A stretch of DNA of 64,000 nucleotides from Pseudomonadota bacterium (lineage in GTDB: Bacteria > Pseudomonadota > Gammaproteobacteria > Steroidobacterales > Steroidobacteraceae): the NCBI GenBank assembly GCA_023391335.1, contig JAEWBG010000076.1, positions 62,001 through 126,000 on the forward strand. The letters are read 5' to 3'. Positions 42,926 to 51,252 of the stretch are shown one piece after another. The notes under the pieces were generated by a model, which worked only from the letters and a program-made list of their open reading frames with translations, did no database searches and was not told the origin of the DNA. Within the stretch, counting starts at the first letter, position 1. Each line of letters opens with the position of its first letter. The position numbers and the translations under genes are program-made.

Positions 42926-43025
42926 GGTAGTGACTGGTGACTAGTGACTCGGGGATAGCAAGACTTCTCTTTGCTCTCCGGTTTCCGGTTCTGACTATTC
43001 ACTATCCGCTAGTCGCCAGTCACTT
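42926..43025. repeat. heptad-arm hairpin cheZ to motC
   Basis: Left arm 42926-42957 (TAGTGACTGGTGACTAGTGAC) starts 5 bases after the cheZ stop; right arm 42992-43025 (ACTATTCACTATCCGCTAG, TCGCCAGTCAC) ends 10 bases before motC. motC has no Shine-Dalgarno. Confidence 0.9.
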
Positions 43026-43034
43026 CTCTTAACC

Positions 43035-43775
43035 ATGGATATCCTCAGTCTCATCGGCATCATCCTCGCACTGTGCGCACTCTTGGTGGGCGCAGTGCTG
43101 AAGGGTGCCGGCATTCATGCGTTGCTGTCGTCGGCCGCGTTCATGATTGTCGTTGTCGGTACGATCGCATCGATCTGCGTGCAGACGCCGATGCAAGTAA
43201 TGAAGCATGCGATGAAAGTCCTGCCGTGGGTGTTCAAACCACCGGTGATCGAACGCAGCGAGTTGATCAAGCGGATGGTGGAGTGGAGCAACATTGCACG
43301 TAAGCAAGGATTGCTGGGTCTCGAGCCCGTCATCGAGAAAGAGAAGGATGATTTTGTGCGCAAAGGTTTGCAGCTCGTCGTCGACGGCAGCGAACCCGAA
43401 GTCATTCGTAACGTGCTCGAAGTCGATATGCACGTGCGCGAACAAGCCGACACACGCGGCGCGAAAGTATTCGAAGGCATGGGCATCTACTCTCCGACCC
43501 TCGGCATCATCGGCGCGGTGCTCGGCCTCATGGCCGTGATGCAGAACCTCGCCGACCCTAGCAAACTCGGCCACGGCATCGCGGCCGCATTCGTCGCGAC
43601 GATTTATGGCATCGGCCTCGCAAACCTCTTCTTCCTGCCCGTTGCCAGCAAACTGAAAGGCGTCATCGCGTCCATGAGCGAATCGCGTGAAATGGTCATC
43701 GAAGGCATGATCTCCATCGCCCAAGGCGAAAACCCTCGCAGCATTGAGGCGAAGTTGCAGGGATATCTTCACTAG
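43035..43775 (+). CDS. motC: MotC, MotA-family stator protein
   Basis: MotC is the MotA-type ring subunit of a flagellar stator. The product is 246 residues with four transmembrane helices: two N-terminal (IGIILALCALLVGAVLKGAG; LLSSAAFMIVVVGTIASICV) and two after the cytoplasmic loop (SPTLGIIGAVLGLMAVMQNL; AAAFVATIYGIGLANLFFLP). The conserved prolines of MotA are in IYSPTLG and FFLPVAS. Paired with motD downstream, as in Pseudomonas. Confidence 0.95.
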   Translation: MDILSLIGIILALCALLVGAVLKGAGIHALLSSAAFMIVVVGTIASICVQTPMQVMKHAMKVLPWVFKPPVIERSELIKRMVEWSNIARKQGLLGLEPVIEKEKDDFVRKGLQLVVDGSEPEVIRNVLEVDMHVREQADTRGAKVFEGMGIYSPTLGIIGAVLGLMAVMQNLADPSKLGHGIAAAFVATIYGIGLANLFFLPVASKLKGVIASMSESREMVIEGMISIAQGENPRSIEAKLQGYLH

Positions 43776-44028
43776 TGACTCGTGACTAGTGACTAGTGAC
43801 TGGTAAGAGATCGCTTCGCGTAGAGAACTCTCGCGCGCTGCCGTCACGTCGAAGTGGATCGGCATCAGGCTGCGACTGCCCCTGTTTGACCTATCCGCTA
43901 GTCACCAGTCATCAGTCACTATCCTTAAAGAATTCTGCCGCGCTGCCGTCACAGCGAAGTGAACCGGTATCAGGTTGCGAGTTCGGTTGTCTGAACTATC
44001 CGCTAGTCACTAGTCACCAGTCACTACC
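43774..44028. repeat. duplicated heptad-arm element motC to motD
   Basis: Left arm 43774-43803 (GTGACTN heptads) overlaps the motC stop. The middle plus right arm is present twice: 43825-43924 and 43930-44028, two clearly related copies of about 100 bases (shared CGCGCTGCCGTCAC, GCGAAGTG/CGAAGTGG, ATCAGG and the TATCCGCTAGTCAC arm). The second copy ends exactly at the motD TTG start. Confidence 0.92.
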
Positions 44029-45009
44029 TTGGCGCGCAAACACAAACACGAAGAGCATCTGAACCACGAGGCGTGGGCGATCCCCTATGGGGATTTGATC
44101 ACGCTGTTGTTGGCGTTCTTCGTCGTGATGTATGCGATGTCTTCGGTGAACGAGGGCAAGTATCGCGTGCTGTCGGATTCCTTGGTCGCGGCATTTAGAG
44201 GTTCGCCGAAGACGCTGCAGCCGATTCAAGTGGGCGAGAAATCGCGCGGGTCGGGCGCGGACATCCACATGTCGATAGTGCAGCAGGCGATGTTGGAAGG
44301 GCAGCCACGGGAATTGTTTCAGCATATCGTCGAGGCGCAAACCGGAAAGCAGGCGAACAGCTCCGACACCAAGCCGAGTGCAGATCCGAACGATACGGGC
44401 ACGATTTCGGTGAAGCATGCGGCTGAAGCAGCCGAGCTCGACAAGGTCGCGGATCAGGTCGAGCAGGCGATGGCGGGCTTGATTCAACAAGATCTCATCG
44501 TCGTGCGTCGTCACGGCGTGTGGGTCGAGGTCGAAATTCGCACCGACATTCTGTTCCCCAGCGGTGTCGCAACGCTCACGCCCAATGCCGCGGATGTGTT
44601 GAAGCAGCTTGCCCAAACGTTGAAGCCATTTCCGAATCCGATCCGCGTCGAAGGTCACACAGACAATCGGCCGATCAACACGATCGCATTCCCATCGAAC
44701 TGGGAACTCTCCGCTGCACGCGCGGCGAGCGTGGTGCACTTGTTCACGCAGCAGGGCATGGATCCCGCTCGTCTCGCAGTGATTGGTTTGGGCGAATACC
44801 GGCCTGCACAACCGAACGACACACCGGAAGGTCGCAACGCAAATCGCCGCGTCGTGCTCGTCATACTCGGCGGCAAGGGGATGCCCGAAGGAACGTACGG
44901 TGCACAACGTGGAGCCGAGGCAGCTCAGGCCGAGGTTACCGCCGATCCGACCGATTCCGCTGCGGCGCCGCAAGCCGCAACGTCCGAGCCCGTCGCGACA
45001 TCAATGTAA
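44029..45009 (+). CDS. motD: MotD, MotB-family stator protein
   Basis: MotD anchors the stator to peptidoglycan and carries the ion path. The product is 326 residues. A single transmembrane helix includes the ion-binding Asp (PYGDLITLLLAFFVVMYAMS, about residues 19-38). The OmpA-like domain (about 160-285) has VEGHTDNRPI and NANRRVVLVILG. The N-terminus ARKHKHEEH matches MotD proteins, so the TTG at 44029 is used, although it has no Shine-Dalgarno and abuts the hairpin arm. Confidence 0.95.
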   Translation: MARKHKHEEHLNHEAWAIPYGDLITLLLAFFVVMYAMSSVNEGKYRVLSDSLVAAFRGSPKTLQPIQVGEKSRGSGADIHMSIVQQAMLEGQPRELFQHIVEAQTGKQANSSDTKPSADPNDTGTISVKHAAEAAELDKVADQVEQAMAGLIQQDLIVVRRHGVWVEVEIRTDILFPSGVATLTPNAADVLKQLAQTLKPFPNPIRVEGHTDNRPINTIAFPSNWELSAARAASVVHLFTQQGMDPARLAVIGLGEYRPAQPNDTPEGRNANRRVVLVILGGKGMPEGTYGAQRGAEAAQAEVTADPTDSAAAPQAATSEPVATSM

Positions 45010-45034
45010 GCCCGCGGGCTTCGAATGTCCTACC

Positions 45035-45052
45035 GACACATATATATGTGTC
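45035..45052. promoter_or_regulatory. 18-bp perfect palindrome after motD
   Basis: GACACATATATATGTGTC, 26 bases after the motD stop, at the boundary between the flagellar cluster and the accessory region. It could be an operator for the oxidoreductase gene at 45212 or a hairpin at the transcript end. The rest of 45010-45211 shows nothing recognisable. Confidence 0.4.
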
Positions 45053-45211
45053 CGGCTCCGTCTTGATCCCCCACAACGCTTCCGCCCTCCTGCGGAGCGC
45101 CACAATCGCGCCTCGACTCGTCCTTCTTCAAACTGCCGGCTTGCAAGGAAAGATCGGCATGGCCGGTCTATTTGGAATGTCCACCCGCGGCCATGTTGAC
45201 GAGGTGTATCC

Positions 45212-47335
45212 ATGGGCACGTCGATCAATCGTCGAGAGTTCTTGGTCTCCTCTGCGTCTGTGATTGGAGCGCTCGTTATCGCGGTCCATACGACCAGCAC
45301 ATCGGCGGAACCGGGTCCCACACTGTTGGCTGGGTGGATCAAGATCGATTCAGATGGCTCGGTTACCTTTTTGGTGAACTCGACCGAAATGGGGCAGGGC
45401 GCGACATCGGCTCTCGCTCAGATCCTTGCAGACGAACTCGAGCTCGAGTGGGAACAAGTGCGCGTCGCAATGGCGCCCGTCGAGAAGGCGTACTACGGAA
45501 TGTGGGGAACGTATCAAACCGGCGGCAGCGGTTCGATCCGAGGCATGTTCGATCCGTTGAGACATGCCGGTGCTCTCGCACGAACTAAGCTCATCATGGC
45601 GGCGGCGCAATCCTGGAACGTTCCCGCAGCCGAATGCACGGCCAATGCCGGTCGAGTGTTGGGCCCAGCAAAACAAAGTGCGAGTTACGGCGAGCTCGCA
45701 AGTCGTGCCGCAGCCCTCGCTGATCCAGCAACCGTCGTGCCGAAGCCGAGAGCTCAATGGCGTTTTATCGGCAAGTCCATGCGCCGCTTGGATATGGAGG
45801 CGAAAACACAAGGCTCAGCAATTTACGGCATCGATGTGCGCTTGCCGAACATGCTGTGTGCCGCCGTGATGCACTGTCCGGCGTTCGGTGGAAAGCTCGC
45901 TTCCTTCGACGCCGCGGCAGCCGAACGCGTGGCCAACGGTGTGCGCATGCTCAATGTCAACGGCGCGTTGGTTGCAGTCGCGGCCGACTATTGGACTGCT
46001 AGCCGCGCGTTGCAGTCGGCGAATCCGCACTGGACTGCGAGTTCAAATCCGCAGTTAGAATCGAGCGGAATTTCGCGGCGACTGCATGATCTGCTGAGCG
46101 AAGCGGGCAAGCTCTGGGTACCTGAAGGTGGAAAGGAACAAGACATTCGCGATGAACATGATGGCCGCATGCGCGCTGCGACCCGACACGTCGAGGCGAC
46201 CTACGAAGCTCCGCTACTTGCGCATCAAACGATGGAGCCGATGAATGCCACCGCGCTGGTGCGTGACGGTCGTGCGGAGTTGTGGGTTCCGACTCAAGTG
46301 CAATCGGAAATGCGTGCGGCGGTTGCGAAAGCCCTCGACATTCCGCTCACCGCCGTCACCATCAACACCCCAGAATTAGGCGGCGGGTTCGGCAGACGAT
46401 TGAAGGTCGACTACGGAGTGCAAGCGGCGCTCATCGCTCGTCATTTCGATGTGCCTGTGAAACTCATCTGGTCGCGCGAGGAAGATACTCAGCACGGCTT
46501 CTATCGCCCAGCATCGGTGGCGCATCTGCGCGCAGGCTTGAAAAAAGACGGTGAGATCTGCGGCATGCGGACGCGAATTGCGTGCTTGGACGGCGATGAG
46601 CCGGTGGGAGGACTCGTCGGACAGTCTTATGCAATTCCCGGGACGATGACGACGTATGTGGGATGGAATCCTGGCGTGCCGCTCGGGGCGTGGCGATCCG
46701 TCGATGCTTCGCAGAATCTATTCTTCTTCGAGAGTTTCATCGACGAGCTTGCGTATGCTCGCAATCGCGATCCGCTGCAGATGCGTCGCGAATTGTTGTC
46801 GAGCGATGCTCGCGCACTTCGCGTGCTCAATGCCGCGGCCGCACTCGCCAACTGGGGCGACTCGCTGCCGAAGGGCAGAGGACGCGGGATTGCCTTTCTA
46901 AAAGGCTTTGGGTCCATGGCCGCCCAAGTCGCTGAAGTGTCGGTCGATGCGGATCGCGCACTTCGAGTTCACCAGATTTCGTGCGCCGTCGATTGCGGAA
47001 CTGCAGTCAATCCCGATTCCGTTCGCGCTCAATTCGAAGGCGGCGCCATCTTTGGCTTGAGCGCTGCGCTGTGCGGCGAAATCACCCTTCGTGATGGCAA
47101 GGTCGAACAAGGCAACTTCGATTCCGCACCCATCTTGCGCATCAATGAAGTGCCCGATGTTCGCGTGACGATCCTCGAAAGCCCAACAGAAAAAATTGGC
47201 GGCATCGGCGAACCGCCCGTTCCACCGGTCGCGCCGGCAGTGGCGAATGCAATCTATGCTGCGTGTGGAATCCGAGTACGAAAGTTACCGATCATTAAAT
47301 CCGGATTCAAAATCGGCCGCAGGACGTATGCGTAA
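45212..47335 (+). CDS. Tat-exported molybdenum hydroxylase large subunit (IorB-like)
   Basis: A 707-residue protein of the xanthine-oxidase family, closest in pattern to isoquinoline 1-oxidoreductase beta subunit, which oxidises aldehydes or N-heterocycles with a molybdopterin cofactor. The Tat signal is NRREFLVSSASVIGALVIA (residues 6-24). Family motifs include NSTEMGQGATSALAQILADE near the N-terminus, NTPELGGGFGRRLKVDYGVQ in the middle and GGIGEPPVPPVAPAVANAIY near the end (containing the catalytic Glu region GEP). The usual 2Fe-2S small subunit (IorA) and a cytochrome are not adjacent, so it is an orphan here. The substrate cannot be told. Confidence 0.88.
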   Translation: MGTSINRREFLVSSASVIGALVIAVHTTSTSAEPGPTLLAGWIKIDSDGSVTFLVNSTEMGQGATSALAQILADELELEWEQVRVAMAPVEKAYYGMWGTYQTGGSGSIRGMFDPLRHAGALARTKLIMAAAQSWNVPAAECTANAGRVLGPAKQSASYGELASRAAALADPATVVPKPRAQWRFIGKSMRRLDMEAKTQGSAIYGIDVRLPNMLCAAVMHCPAFGGKLASFDAAAAERVANGVRMLNVNGALVAVAADYWTASRALQSANPHWTASSNPQLESSGISRRLHDLLSEAGKLWVPEGGKEQDIRDEHDGRMRAATRHVEATYEAPLLAHQTMEPMNATALVRDGRAELWVPTQVQSEMRAAVAKALDIPLTAVTINTPELGGGFGRRLKVDYGVQAALIARHFDVPVKLIWSREEDTQHGFYRPASVAHLRAGLKKDGEICGMRTRIACLDGDEPVGGLVGQSYAIPGTMTTYVGWNPGVPLGAWRSVDASQNLFFFESFIDELAYARNRDPLQMRRELLSSDARALRVLNAAAALANWGDSLPKGRGRGIAFLKGFGSMAAQVAEVSVDADRALRVHQISCAVDCGTAVNPDSVRAQFEGGAIFGLSAALCGEITLRDGKVEQGNFDSAPILRINEVPDVRVTILESPTEKIGGIGEPPVPPVAPAVANAIYAACGIRVRKLPIIKSGFKIGRRTYA

Positions 47336-47816
47336 GGAGGAAGAGCGACGGGAAACGGGAAACGGGAAACGGGAAACGGGAAACGAGAAACGAGAGGGAA
47401 GTGCTTGTGCGCAAGCGAGCCGTCGGCAAGGTAGCCGCGCGGAAAATAGGAGCGCGGCAGGCAAGCTGACTTTCGTCAGCAGGCCGGAGGTCGATCTGCG
47501 AGGTCGTGTGCGAGCAGCCCTATCCCTAACAGCCAAAAGAAAACCCCAGCCCGCGACCACGCCTCACGCCTCACACCTTCACTCATTTCTCATATCGCCT
47601 GAGACGCAAACCTGCATGACAACGATGTCTTTCGCGCCTTACTGTTAAATCGGCCATTCAAGACCGAATCTACGCGTTCGTTGTCTGCACAACGAGACGC
47701 TCTTAAGGGCTGACTCTTGAAATCTCCATTGCTAGGATCCGCGCCGCAAGGGAGTAGGGGAACGCGCGATGCGAAGGTCTATTCGCATCGAATCTAAGAA
47801 ACGTTGGGAGACAACC
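47336..47816. other. gap with heptads and a GCAAGC-type repeat
   Basis: GGGAAAC heptads (six copies, 47349-47393) follow the oxidoreductase stop. A GCAAGC/GGCAAGG-rich stretch contains the hairpin GCTGACTTTCGTCAGC (47465-47480), which has relatives at 50.71 and 53.63 kb. CCTCACG-like heptads lie at 47566-47582. No pairing partner is seen for the GGGAAAC arm. No gene is evident. Confidence 0.65.
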
Positions 47817-48251
47817 ATGAAGTTCAGGTCTTTCTTGAGCGCCACGATCGCGTCGACGGTCGCGCTGTCTGCAATGACTGCGTTTGCCGGGCCGAGGTAT
47901 TCGCAACCTGCGGTCGTCATTACTAAGAATGCGGATGGTAGCGGCTATGTCGAGGGCACGTTGGGAGGCGTTCGCAACAGCTTCAATCGAATCGAAAGAA
48001 TCTCGTGCGAAGTTCAGCGGAACGAATATTTCGACGCGAACGGCGTAGCAATAGGAGGTCTGACGGTCACCACGTGCCAGGCGCGAGATTCAAAGTCGCA
48101 AACTGTTTCGTGCTTTGCGTTCGACGAGTCGCTTGCCGATGCATTGAATGGTGTCGGAGATGATGGGCTGATCGGATTTCGGTTCAACTCGGGCGGTAAC
48201 TGCACCAGTGTGACGTACTACGAGTCCTCATCATTGGCGGCGAAGAAATAG
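47817..48251 (+). CDS. small secreted protein, paralogue A
   Basis: A 144-residue protein with a clear signal peptide (FLSATIASTVALSAMTAFAG). The mature part has VVITKNADGSGYVEGTLGGV, then four cysteines, and a late GNCTSVTYYESS. It is related to the next gene: both share NADGSG near the N-terminus, a Leu-Gly, a Cys-rich middle and a final G-C-T segment. I do not recognise a named family. GGGAG precedes the ATG at 47817; an upstream in-frame ATG would spoil the signal peptide. Confidence 0.8.
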   Translation: MKFRSFLSATIASTVALSAMTAFAGPRYSQPAVVITKNADGSGYVEGTLGGVRNSFNRIERISCEVQRNEYFDANGVAIGGLTVTTCQARDSKSQTVSCFAFDESLADALNGVGDDGLIGFRFNSGGNCTSVTYYESSSLAAKK

Positions 48252-48272
48252 AGGCTCAAGCAGGAGAGAAAC

Positions 48273-48662
48273 ATGAAACAAACAGCATTAGCACTCCTAC
48301 TCGGCGTCCTCGCAGCGGTTGCAGCTTCCCAGGCACTTGCGGGATCAAGAATCCCGGGGCAACACGTGCTCGTTACGCTCAACGCGGACGGATCAGGCAC
48401 CGCATCTGGCCAACTCGGCGCGATTTACAATGGTTCAGGGACCCAGGAATACATCGGTTGTCAGGTGAGCGTAGGCGGCGGCCTCTACTGCGTGGCTAGA
48501 AGCGAAAGTGGTACATGGGCAGCTTGCGGCGGGTCTGCATACTTGGCGAAGACGGTGAACACGATGTCGCATGATGCAATGGTAACTTTCTCGTGGACGT
48601 CGCGAGGACAATGCACTCTGATCAAAGTGCTGCACTCATCCGAGTTTGAACCGAAGCTCTGA
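48273..48662 (+). CDS. small secreted protein, paralogue B
   Basis: A 129-residue protein with signal peptide LALLLGVLAAVAASQALAG. Mature sequence includes VLVTLNADGSGTASGQLGAI, IGCQVSVGGGLYCVARS and RGQCTLIKVLHSSEF, matching the layout of paralogue A 21 bases upstream. Four cysteines suggest disulfides in the periplasm or outside the cell. Both genes are probably co-transcribed. AGGAG precedes the ATG. Function unknown. Confidence 0.8.
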   Translation: MKQTALALLLGVLAAVAASQALAGSRIPGQHVLVTLNADGSGTASGQLGAIYNGSGTQEYIGCQVSVGGGLYCVARSESGTWAACGGSAYLAKTVNTMSHDAMVTFSWTSRGQCTLIKVLHSSEFEPKL

Positions 48663-48723
48663 TGCCGATCGGTACGGCTGCGTCAATGCAGCCGTACTTC
48701 TTTTCCGCCCAGGTAATTTCACG

Positions 48724-49227
48724 ATGAAATTTCAACTTTCAGCGGTGGCCATCGCCAGTTGCGCCGTTGGTGTCGCGTTAGGTTATGTGTCCGGATCGAA
48801 ACAGCCTTCGACGGAGAACACGCAAACAGTTCAATCGCGCGTCGCTATGGTGCCGGCGACAAAGTGCGATTCCGCCATGCTCACTGCATTTGCGGATGAG
48901 GTGCGCAATGACGTTCGCGAGGAGCTGGCAAGCTTCAAGGCGTCACTGCCTGTGACCATGAGTCAAGCGAACGCCACAGAATCAACGAACGCGAAAGCGC
49001 GTCCTTCTGTCGAGCAAATCCAAGCGCAAGCATTGTCCGCCGAGCGTGCACGTGCGACTGTCGATGGAGCGATTGCGCGTCGGCAATGGACGCAGGCGGA
49101 TGCCGACGCGTTGCGCGACGAAATTGGCACGATGTCGCAAGAACAGCGCAGTGCGGTGCTGAGCCGAATCGCCGTTGCGATCAATCAAGGACAGATCATT
49201 CCTGAAACGGAGCGTGTGCCGTTTTAA
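48724..49227 (+). CDS. exported or membrane-anchored hypothetical protein
   Basis: A 167-residue protein with a short N-terminal hydrophobic segment (SAVAIASCAVGVALGYVSG, a signal or anchor) and a mostly helical, Ala/Glu/Gln-rich remainder (AQALSAERARATVDGAIARR; DALRDEIGTMSQEQRSAVLS). The ATG at 48724 is chosen because it starts the hydrophobic segment; upstream codons in the same frame overlap the previous gene. It may be in one unit with the two secreted paralogues. No family recognised. Confidence 0.7.
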   Translation: MKFQLSAVAIASCAVGVALGYVSGSKQPSTENTQTVQSRVAMVPATKCDSAMLTAFADEVRNDVREELASFKASLPVTMSQANATESTNAKARPSVEQIQAQALSAERARATVDGAIARRQWTQADADALRDEIGTMSQEQRSAVLSRIAVAINQGQIIPETERVPF

Positions 49228-49670
49228 TGGCTTCGCCCTGAAGACTTAGGAACTCCGCGGGGATGCTAGGGATACGGGTGAGAAAAGAACATGAAGAATC
49301 TCCACGGAGGACACGGAGAGCACGGAGATAGAGATCGATTCCTGCTAATCATCAGTCCGCAGTCATTTGTCCTCAGTCAGTCAAGGATTTCACACGGAGG
49401 TCACTGAGGACGCGGAGATAAAAAGGCCGTCGGACTCGCGTAGTCGGGTGCTTAGCTCGTTCAGCTCCGCGTGTTTGGAGATAAGAACTCCACGCTACGC
49501 CGAGCACACGGCGGGTGAGCCCAAGTCTTGCTGGTCACCCGTCGCGCGTCACCCCTCACCCGTCACCCGCCGCTCGCCACTAGGCAATTCCACCAGCTCG
49601 CAGCGCCTTGCGACTCTGTCAGATTCAGATCACGCTTCGGATCGTCAGCCGGAATGGTGATTGGGCTCCC
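49228..49670. repeat. gap with CACGGAG-type repeats and heptads
   Basis: Three CACGGAGNN units at 49303-49328, related CACGGAGGTCACTGAGGACGC at 49393-49413 and GTCACCC heptads at 49533-49570. The CACGGAG family is the complement of the arm at 18947-18977 and appears in many unrelated bacterial genomes, where it yields spurious peptides of the HTEVTEDAE type. No gene is supported here. Confidence 0.7.
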
Positions 49671-50675
49671 ATGAAACGACTCGTTCTACTTTGCTTCGGC
49701 TGCATCGCGCTACTTGGAGTGGATCGGGCGGCTCGATCAAGTGACATCGCGGCGCTTGTCTTGGAAGCGAAGATTCCCCTCGGTAGCGTTCGCGGACGTA
49801 TCGATCATCTTGCAGTCGATGTCCGGCGATCAAGGTTGTACGTTGCTGAGCTGGGCAATGACAGCATCGGCGTCGTCGACTTGAAGGACCGGAAACTCGT
49901 TAGAACGCTGACGGGGTTCCGCGAACCGCAGGGCATTGCATTCGACTCAATCACCGATGCCGTGTTCATTGCGAATGGCGGCGACGGTACCGTACGCAAG
50001 CTCTCCGCAAGCGATTGGAGTCAAATGGCGGAAATCGATCTCGGCGATGACGCAGACAATGTGCGTATCGATGGTCCCATGCATCGCGCGTTTGTCGGAT
50101 ATGGTGACGGTGCACTCGCGATGATCGACACCGCTTCATTCAAGCTCATGAGTTCCGTCAAGCTCCACGGACACCCAGAAAGTTTTCAGCTCGAGCCGGC
50201 CGGCCCGCGGATCTACATCAACATCCCCGATGCGCACACGATCGCCGTTGTCGATCGTGGTGCCGGGGAAGAGATCGCACGTTGGTCGACGCCGGGCATG
50301 AGCGCGAACTTCCCGATGGCGATCGACCAATCGAAGCAAACCGTCATTTCAGTGTTTAGAAGTCCGCCCGTCATGGCATCGTTCAACATGAAAGATGCAT
50401 CGACGGATATGGCACTACCAACGTGTGCCGATGCAGACGATGTGTTTCTCGATTCCAAGCGGCATCGCATTTACGTGGTATGCGGCGAAGGCGTCATCGA
50501 TGTGTTTGCGGAACGGGGGCACACGTATTCGCTCGTGTCCAAGACGAAGACAGTGCCGGGTGCTCGCACCGGACTTTATTCAGCGGAATTGGATCAGTTG
50601 TTCATCGCCGTTCGTGCAACCGCGAACGAACCTGCCGCCATATGGAGTTTCCGTCCGTCCGGCGCGATGGAGTAG
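49671..50675 (+). CDS. YncE-like beta-propeller protein
   Basis: A 334-residue exported protein with a signal peptide (LVLLCFGCIALLGVDRAARS). Repeated YVTN/NHL-type blades follow, for example GRIDHLAVDVRRSRLYVAEL, NDSIGVVDLKDRKLVRTLTG, PQGIAFDSITDAVFIANGG, and RHRIYVVCGEGVIDVFAERG. Such propellers bind ligands or proteins in the periplasm; the role here is unknown. The ATG at 49671 begins the signal peptide. Confidence 0.8.
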   Translation: MKRLVLLCFGCIALLGVDRAARSSDIAALVLEAKIPLGSVRGRIDHLAVDVRRSRLYVAELGNDSIGVVDLKDRKLVRTLTGFREPQGIAFDSITDAVFIANGGDGTVRKLSASDWSQMAEIDLGDDADNVRIDGPMHRAFVGYGDGALAMIDTASFKLMSSVKLHGHPESFQLEPAGPRIYINIPDAHTIAVVDRGAGEEIARWSTPGMSANFPMAIDQSKQTVISVFRSPPVMASFNMKDASTDMALPTCADADDVFLDSKRHRIYVVCGEGVIDVFAERGHTYSLVSKTKTVPGARTGLYSAELDQLFIAVRATANEPAAIWSFRPSGAME

Positions 50676-51252
50676 GCAAGCCTTTCGGCAAGCAAGCCAG
50701 CGGCAAGCGAGCTGACTTCGTCAGCAGGCAAGCCTTGCGGCAGGCTAGAGGAGAGCGATTCATTTTCTTTGTGCCTCAATGCCGATGAACTTGACGTCTG
50801 AGGTCGCAAATTGCGACCTCAAGTTGCGGCCGCCGGTGCAGGCGATGATTGGTCTTTAGATGTGCTCGAATCGGTCCTGCCGACTTAGCCAAGAAGCGCC
50901 TTTGATTTTCCGTTCGCAGTGAGCCTGTCGAACTGTTGCGCGTTTCTCTTCTACGCTCCCCTCCCTCGCACTGCGGGGCACTGCGGGGGAGGGCTAGAGA
51001 GGGGCAGCTACGAGATCCACAGCGTTGCACTGAAGCCTAAATTAAGAGATTGGACAGGATGAACAGGAGTGACAGGATGGCCGGAGCTAAGAGATCTGTT
51101 CTTGGTTTCACACATCCTGTTCATCCCGTCAATCCTGTCCGGGTTCCTTCGCTTTCCCGACGACAAGGTCGTCCGTCATCGCATCGCATTGACACTTCCT
51201 ATCGCTCCGCATAGCGTCACGTCCGCTGCACGACAATAAAACAAGGTGCGAC
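50676..51252. repeat. gap with three repeat types
   Basis: GCAAGC-type repeat with GCTGACTTCGTCAGC hairpin (50709-50725); a perfect hairpin TGAGGTCGC-AAATT-GCGACCTCA (50799-50821); a CCCTCCC/GGGAGGG hairpin region near 50960-51003; and an ACAGGAT-type inverted repeat 51052-51140 sharing the core AAGAGATCTGTTCTTG with 35943-35958. No gene is visible in this 577-bp stretch. Confidence 0.7.

Noticed and set aside
1109..44028. Heptad blocks as CRISPR arrays
   Set aside because: Units are 7-8 bases with no unique spacers of constant length, arms are in inverted pairs, and no cas gene is present.
49367..49660. Open frame containing HTEVTEDAE
   Set aside because: This peptide is a known by-product of CACGGAG-type repeats in many genomes; no ribosome site or codon signal supports it.
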